A stretch of DNA of 64,000 nucleotides from Lepagella muris. GTDB lineage: Bacteria > Bacteroidota > Bacteroidia > Bacteroidales > Muribaculaceae. Shown here piece after piece: positions 61,561-64,000 of this stretch; the stretch's first letter is position 1; every line of letters begins with the position of its first letter. The stretch covers positions 1 to 64,000 of the forward strand of contig NZ_SRYB01000007.1 of assembly GCF_004793975.1 (NCBI RefSeq), written 5' to 3'. A model generated the notes under the pieces. That model searched no databases. It was not told the origin of the DNA and worked only from the letters and a program-made list of their open reading frames with translations. The position numbers and the translations under genes are program-made.

Positions 61561-63675
61561 ATGAAAAAAATCTTATTGTCAACGGCAGCCGCCCTTCTTC
61601 TGGGCATGCCACTAACCCAAACAGTGATGGCTGATTCACAAAATCCATTCCTGACGGAATATACCAATAAATATGGTATTCCCCCTTTTGAGAATATCAG
61701 TATATCCGATTTCATACCTGCGATAAAGGCGGGTATAGCGGAGCAGAAGGAGAATATCTCCGCGATAACAATGAATCGTGCTGTGCCCGATTTTGACAAC
61801 ACTATTCTCCCGTTGGAGAATCTGTCGCCGATTCTCGACAGGGTGACAAGAGTGTTCTATCATTATGACAACGCGCTTTCAACTGATGAGTTTGCCACAA
61901 TGGCAGAGGAGGCTATACCTTTGCTCAATGAGGCATCCAACGAGCTGAATCTTGACGAACAGTTGTTTGAGAAGATAAAATATGTGTATGACAACCGCGA
62001 CAAGCAGAAACTGACTCCTGTGCAGAAGCGGGTCGTGGAGAAATACTACAAGAAGTTTCAGGAACAGGGTGCGGCTCTCCCTGCTGAAAAGAAGGCTCAG
62101 CTGATAAAGGTGAATGATGAATTGTCGAAGCTCTTCATCCAGTATAATAAGAATCTTCTGAATGCCACCAACTCATTCTTCGTGACGGTATATGACAAGG
62201 CGGATCTTGCCGGTCTGCCGGAATCATCTGTAGCGCAGGCTGCCGATGAGGCATCAAAGCGTGGTCTTGATGGTCTTTGGGTCTTCACCCTCCATGCTCC
62301 GAGCCGTCTGCCTGTGTTGCAGAATGCCGAGAACCGTGGTTTGCGTGAGGCTATCTATAAGGGCTATACGAACCTTGCGTCATACGGGGAATACAATAAT
62401 TTCCCGGTGATAGAGAAAATCGTGAAACTGCGTGCGGAGAAGGCTAAAATCATGGGCTTTGACAACTTTGCGCAGATGATGACTTCTCGCGTGATGGCAA
62501 AGACTCCCGAGGCTGCCACGAATCTGTTGATGCAGGTGTTTGAACCGGCTGTACAGAGAAGCCATGAAGAGGTTGCCGACATGCAGGCTGTGGTCGATGC
62601 TGAGAAGGGTGGCTTCAAGATTGCACCCTGGGATTATTATTATTATGCCGGAAAGGTGAAGAAGCAGAAATACAATCTGGAGGAATCGGATGTCAGACCT
62701 TATTTCTCACTTGAGAACGTGCTGAAGGGTCTGTTCTATTGCGCTGAGAAACTTTACGGTATAAAGATGGTTGAGATGCCGGATGCCCCGAAATATATGG
62801 ATGAGGTGAAGGTGTATGAGGTGGTTGACGCCAAGACCGGCGAACATATTTCAGTCTTCATGACAGACTATTTCCCACGTGCAACAAAACGTCAGGGCGC
62901 ATGGATGGAGGAATTGCAGAATGCCGGACTTTATGAGAATGGCGAACAGCGTCGTCCGATAGTCTATAATGTCGGTAATTTCACCCGCCCGGTCGGCGAC
63001 ACTCCGGCTCTTCTCACAATAGATGAGGTGGAGACTACTTTCCATGAGTTCGGACACGCCCTGCAGGGAATGCTCACCCGCGCACCTTACCGTTCAATCT
63101 CCGGCACAAGCGTAGATCGCGACTTCGTGGAGCTTTGCTCTCAGATCAACGAGCACTGGGCTTTTGACCCCGAAGTGCTTAAGGTGTATGCCCGTCATTA
63201 CAAGACAGGCGAGGTGATTCCCGATGATCTCGTAGAGAAACTTCAGAAATCATCCAAGTTCAATCAGGGCTTCGTGACCACAGAGCTTGCAGGCGCGGCT
63301 CTTCTTGACCTTGAATGGGGTCAGACAGACGGAAACGGTATAGACGTGCCGTCGTTTGAGGCAAAAGTGACAGAGAAAATCGGTATGCCGGAGGAGATCA
63401 CATACCGCTACCGTTCTCCATATTTCAAGCATATATTCGGAGACGATGGCTATGCATCGGGTTATTATACGTATCTTTGGAGCCAGGTGCTTGAGGCTGA
63501 TGCATGGGAGTTGTTTGAGCAGAAAGGTATTTTCGACAAGAAGACAGCAGATTCCTTCAAGAAAAACATCCTTGAGAGCGGCGATACGGAAGATGCTATG
63601 GTTCTGTTCAAACGATTCCGCGGACATGAGCCGGATGCCGGTGCACTCCTTCGTCTGCGTGGGTTTGCTAAATAA
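61561..63675 (+). CDS. dcp: M3-family peptidyl-dipeptidase
   Basis: 704 aa with a signal peptide (MKKILLSTAAALLLGMPLTQTVMA). The zinc site is His495-Glu496-x-x-His499 (TTFHEFGHAL) with Glu in DFVELCSQINEH as the third ligand, exactly as in Dcp. It cuts dipeptides from the C-terminus of short peptides, here in the periplasm. Length is typical of Dcp. Terminator follows at 63703-63736. Confidence 0.93.
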   Translation: MKKILLSTAAALLLGMPLTQTVMADSQNPFLTEYTNKYGIPPFENISISDFIPAIKAGIAEQKENISAITMNRAVPDFDNTILPLENLSPILDRVTRVFYHYDNALSTDEFATMAEEAIPLLNEASNELNLDEQLFEKIKYVYDNRDKQKLTPVQKRVVEKYYKKFQEQGAALPAEKKAQLIKVNDELSKLFIQYNKNLLNATNSFFVTVYDKADLAGLPESSVAQAADEASKRGLDGLWVFTLHAPSRLPVLQNAENRGLREAIYKGYTNLASYGEYNNFPVIEKIVKLRAEKAKIMGFDNFAQMMTSRVMAKTPEAATNLLMQVFEPAVQRSHEEVADMQAVVDAEKGGFKIAPWDYYYYAGKVKKQKYNLEESDVRPYFSLENVLKGLFYCAEKLYGIKMVEMPDAPKYMDEVKVYEVVDAKTGEHISVFMTDYFPRATKRQGAWMEELQNAGLYENGEQRRPIVYNVGNFTRPVGDTPALLTIDEVETTFHEFGHALQGMLTRAPYRSISGTSVDRDFVELCSQINEHWAFDPEVLKVYARHYKTGEVIPDDLVEKLQKSSKFNQGFVTTELAGAALLDLEWGQTDGNGIDVPSFEAKVTEKIGMPEEITYRYRSPYFKHIFGDDGYASGYYTYLWSQVLEADAWELFEQKGIFDKKTADSFKKNILESGDTEDAMVLFKRFRGHEPDAGALLRLRGFAK

Positions 63676-63702
63676 TTGATAATTGATAATTGACAATTGA
63701 TA

Positions 63703-63736
63703 AGAGACGCGGCTCCGTCAAGGGGTGCGCGTCTCT
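63703..63736 (+). terminator. Intrinsic terminator after the M3 peptidase gene
   Basis: agagacgcg and cgcgtctct form a 9-bp perfect stem, followed by ttcc. The sequence before it is a short aattgata tandem repeat (63675-63700). Confidence 0.6.
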
Positions 63737-63761
63737 TTCCAAATAAAGCCGATATACTGTT

Positions 63762-64000
63762 ATGATAGAGGAGAAATATATGCGCAGGGCATTGCAACTT
63801 GCCCGAGGCGGAGAGGGACGCGTCGCGCCTAATCCGATGGTGGGCGCGGTGGTGGTCGCTAATGGCAGGATAATAGGGGAGGGTTTTCATCGCACGTATG
63901 GCGGTCCTCATGCAGAGGTCAACGCGATAGCCTCCGTGCTGCCGGAGGATCGTGAATTGCTCTCCGAAGCTACAATCTACGTCACGCTTGAACCATGTTC
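63762..64000 (+). CDS. ribD: Riboflavin biosynthesis protein RibD, N-terminal part (runs off the window)
   Basis: 79 codons from ATG 63762, cut by the window end. It reads MIEEKYMRRALQLARGG, NPMVGAVVV, the deaminase zinc-site GGPHAEVNAI and YVTLEPCS. This is the pyrimidine deaminase half; the reductase half would lie beyond the window. Confidence 0.9.
   Translation, partial: MIEEKYMRRALQLARGGEGRVAPNPMVGAVVVANGRIIGEGFHRTYGGPHAEVNAIASVLPEDRELLSEATIYVTLEPC

Overview
The window looks like the chromosome of a gut Bacteroidales bacterium, most likely Muribaculaceae-like. This is inferred from SusC/SusD pairs, a hybrid two-component sensor, BACON lipoproteins, TAnnTTTG promoters, many intergenic AT-rich palindromes and a mid-range GC content. 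No 16S rRNA is present, so the placement rests on gene content only.

Layout. 1-1.2 kb: an Rpn/PD-(D/E)XK protein with an AEGR repeat tail. 1.5-29.4 kb: a polysaccharide utilisation locus for L-arabinose-rich glycans. It has a minus-strand cluster (GH97, GH43, DUF1680-type beta-L-arabinofuranosidase) and, divergently, a plus-strand cluster (second DUF1680 enzyme, SusC, SusD, two DUF4859-like surface lipoproteins, a small secreted protein and an HExxH metalloprotease-like lipoprotein). An insertion-like segment at 21.1-24.0 kb carries repeats, a small lipoprotein, a DUF2442 protein and a GNAT gene with a small partner. A second HExxH protein and the hybrid sensor-regulator follow. 29.6-37.4 kb: a minus-strand arabinose operon (mutarotase, sodium symporter, Nudix-type regulator, araD, araA, araB). 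Together these suggest one pathway: surface capture and deglycosylation, import, then conversion of arabinose to xylulose 5-phosphate.

37.8-41.4 kb: tRNA-Leu(UAA), a FadL-type porin and a UPF1/SMBP2-like helicase. 41.6-48.8 kb: a full histidine operon, hisG-D-C-B-H-A-F-IE. 49.2-52.4 kb: two paralogous AAA-ATPase/PD-(D/E)XK proteins. 52.5-64 kb: a 38-aa membrane protein with a palindromic operator-like site, a BI-1 family membrane protein, argS, an HU-family gene, a GH3 lipoprotein, two overlapping rhomboid genes, an EEP-family phosphohydrolase, an M3 peptidase and the start of ribD.

The main discovery candidate is the 1.5-29.4 kb locus. Three promoters in it share the same design: two TTTGkACGATT-like direct repeats 21 bp apart, with the proximal repeat 37-38 bp before a TAnnTTTG element. 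They drive GH97, the SusCD operon and the HExxH-sensor operon. The gene set (two beta-arabinofuranosidases, GH43, a retaining-type GH97 and two metalloprotease-like proteins) fits an arabinosylated plant glycoprotein such as extensin better than a plain arabinan. That substrate call is an inference.
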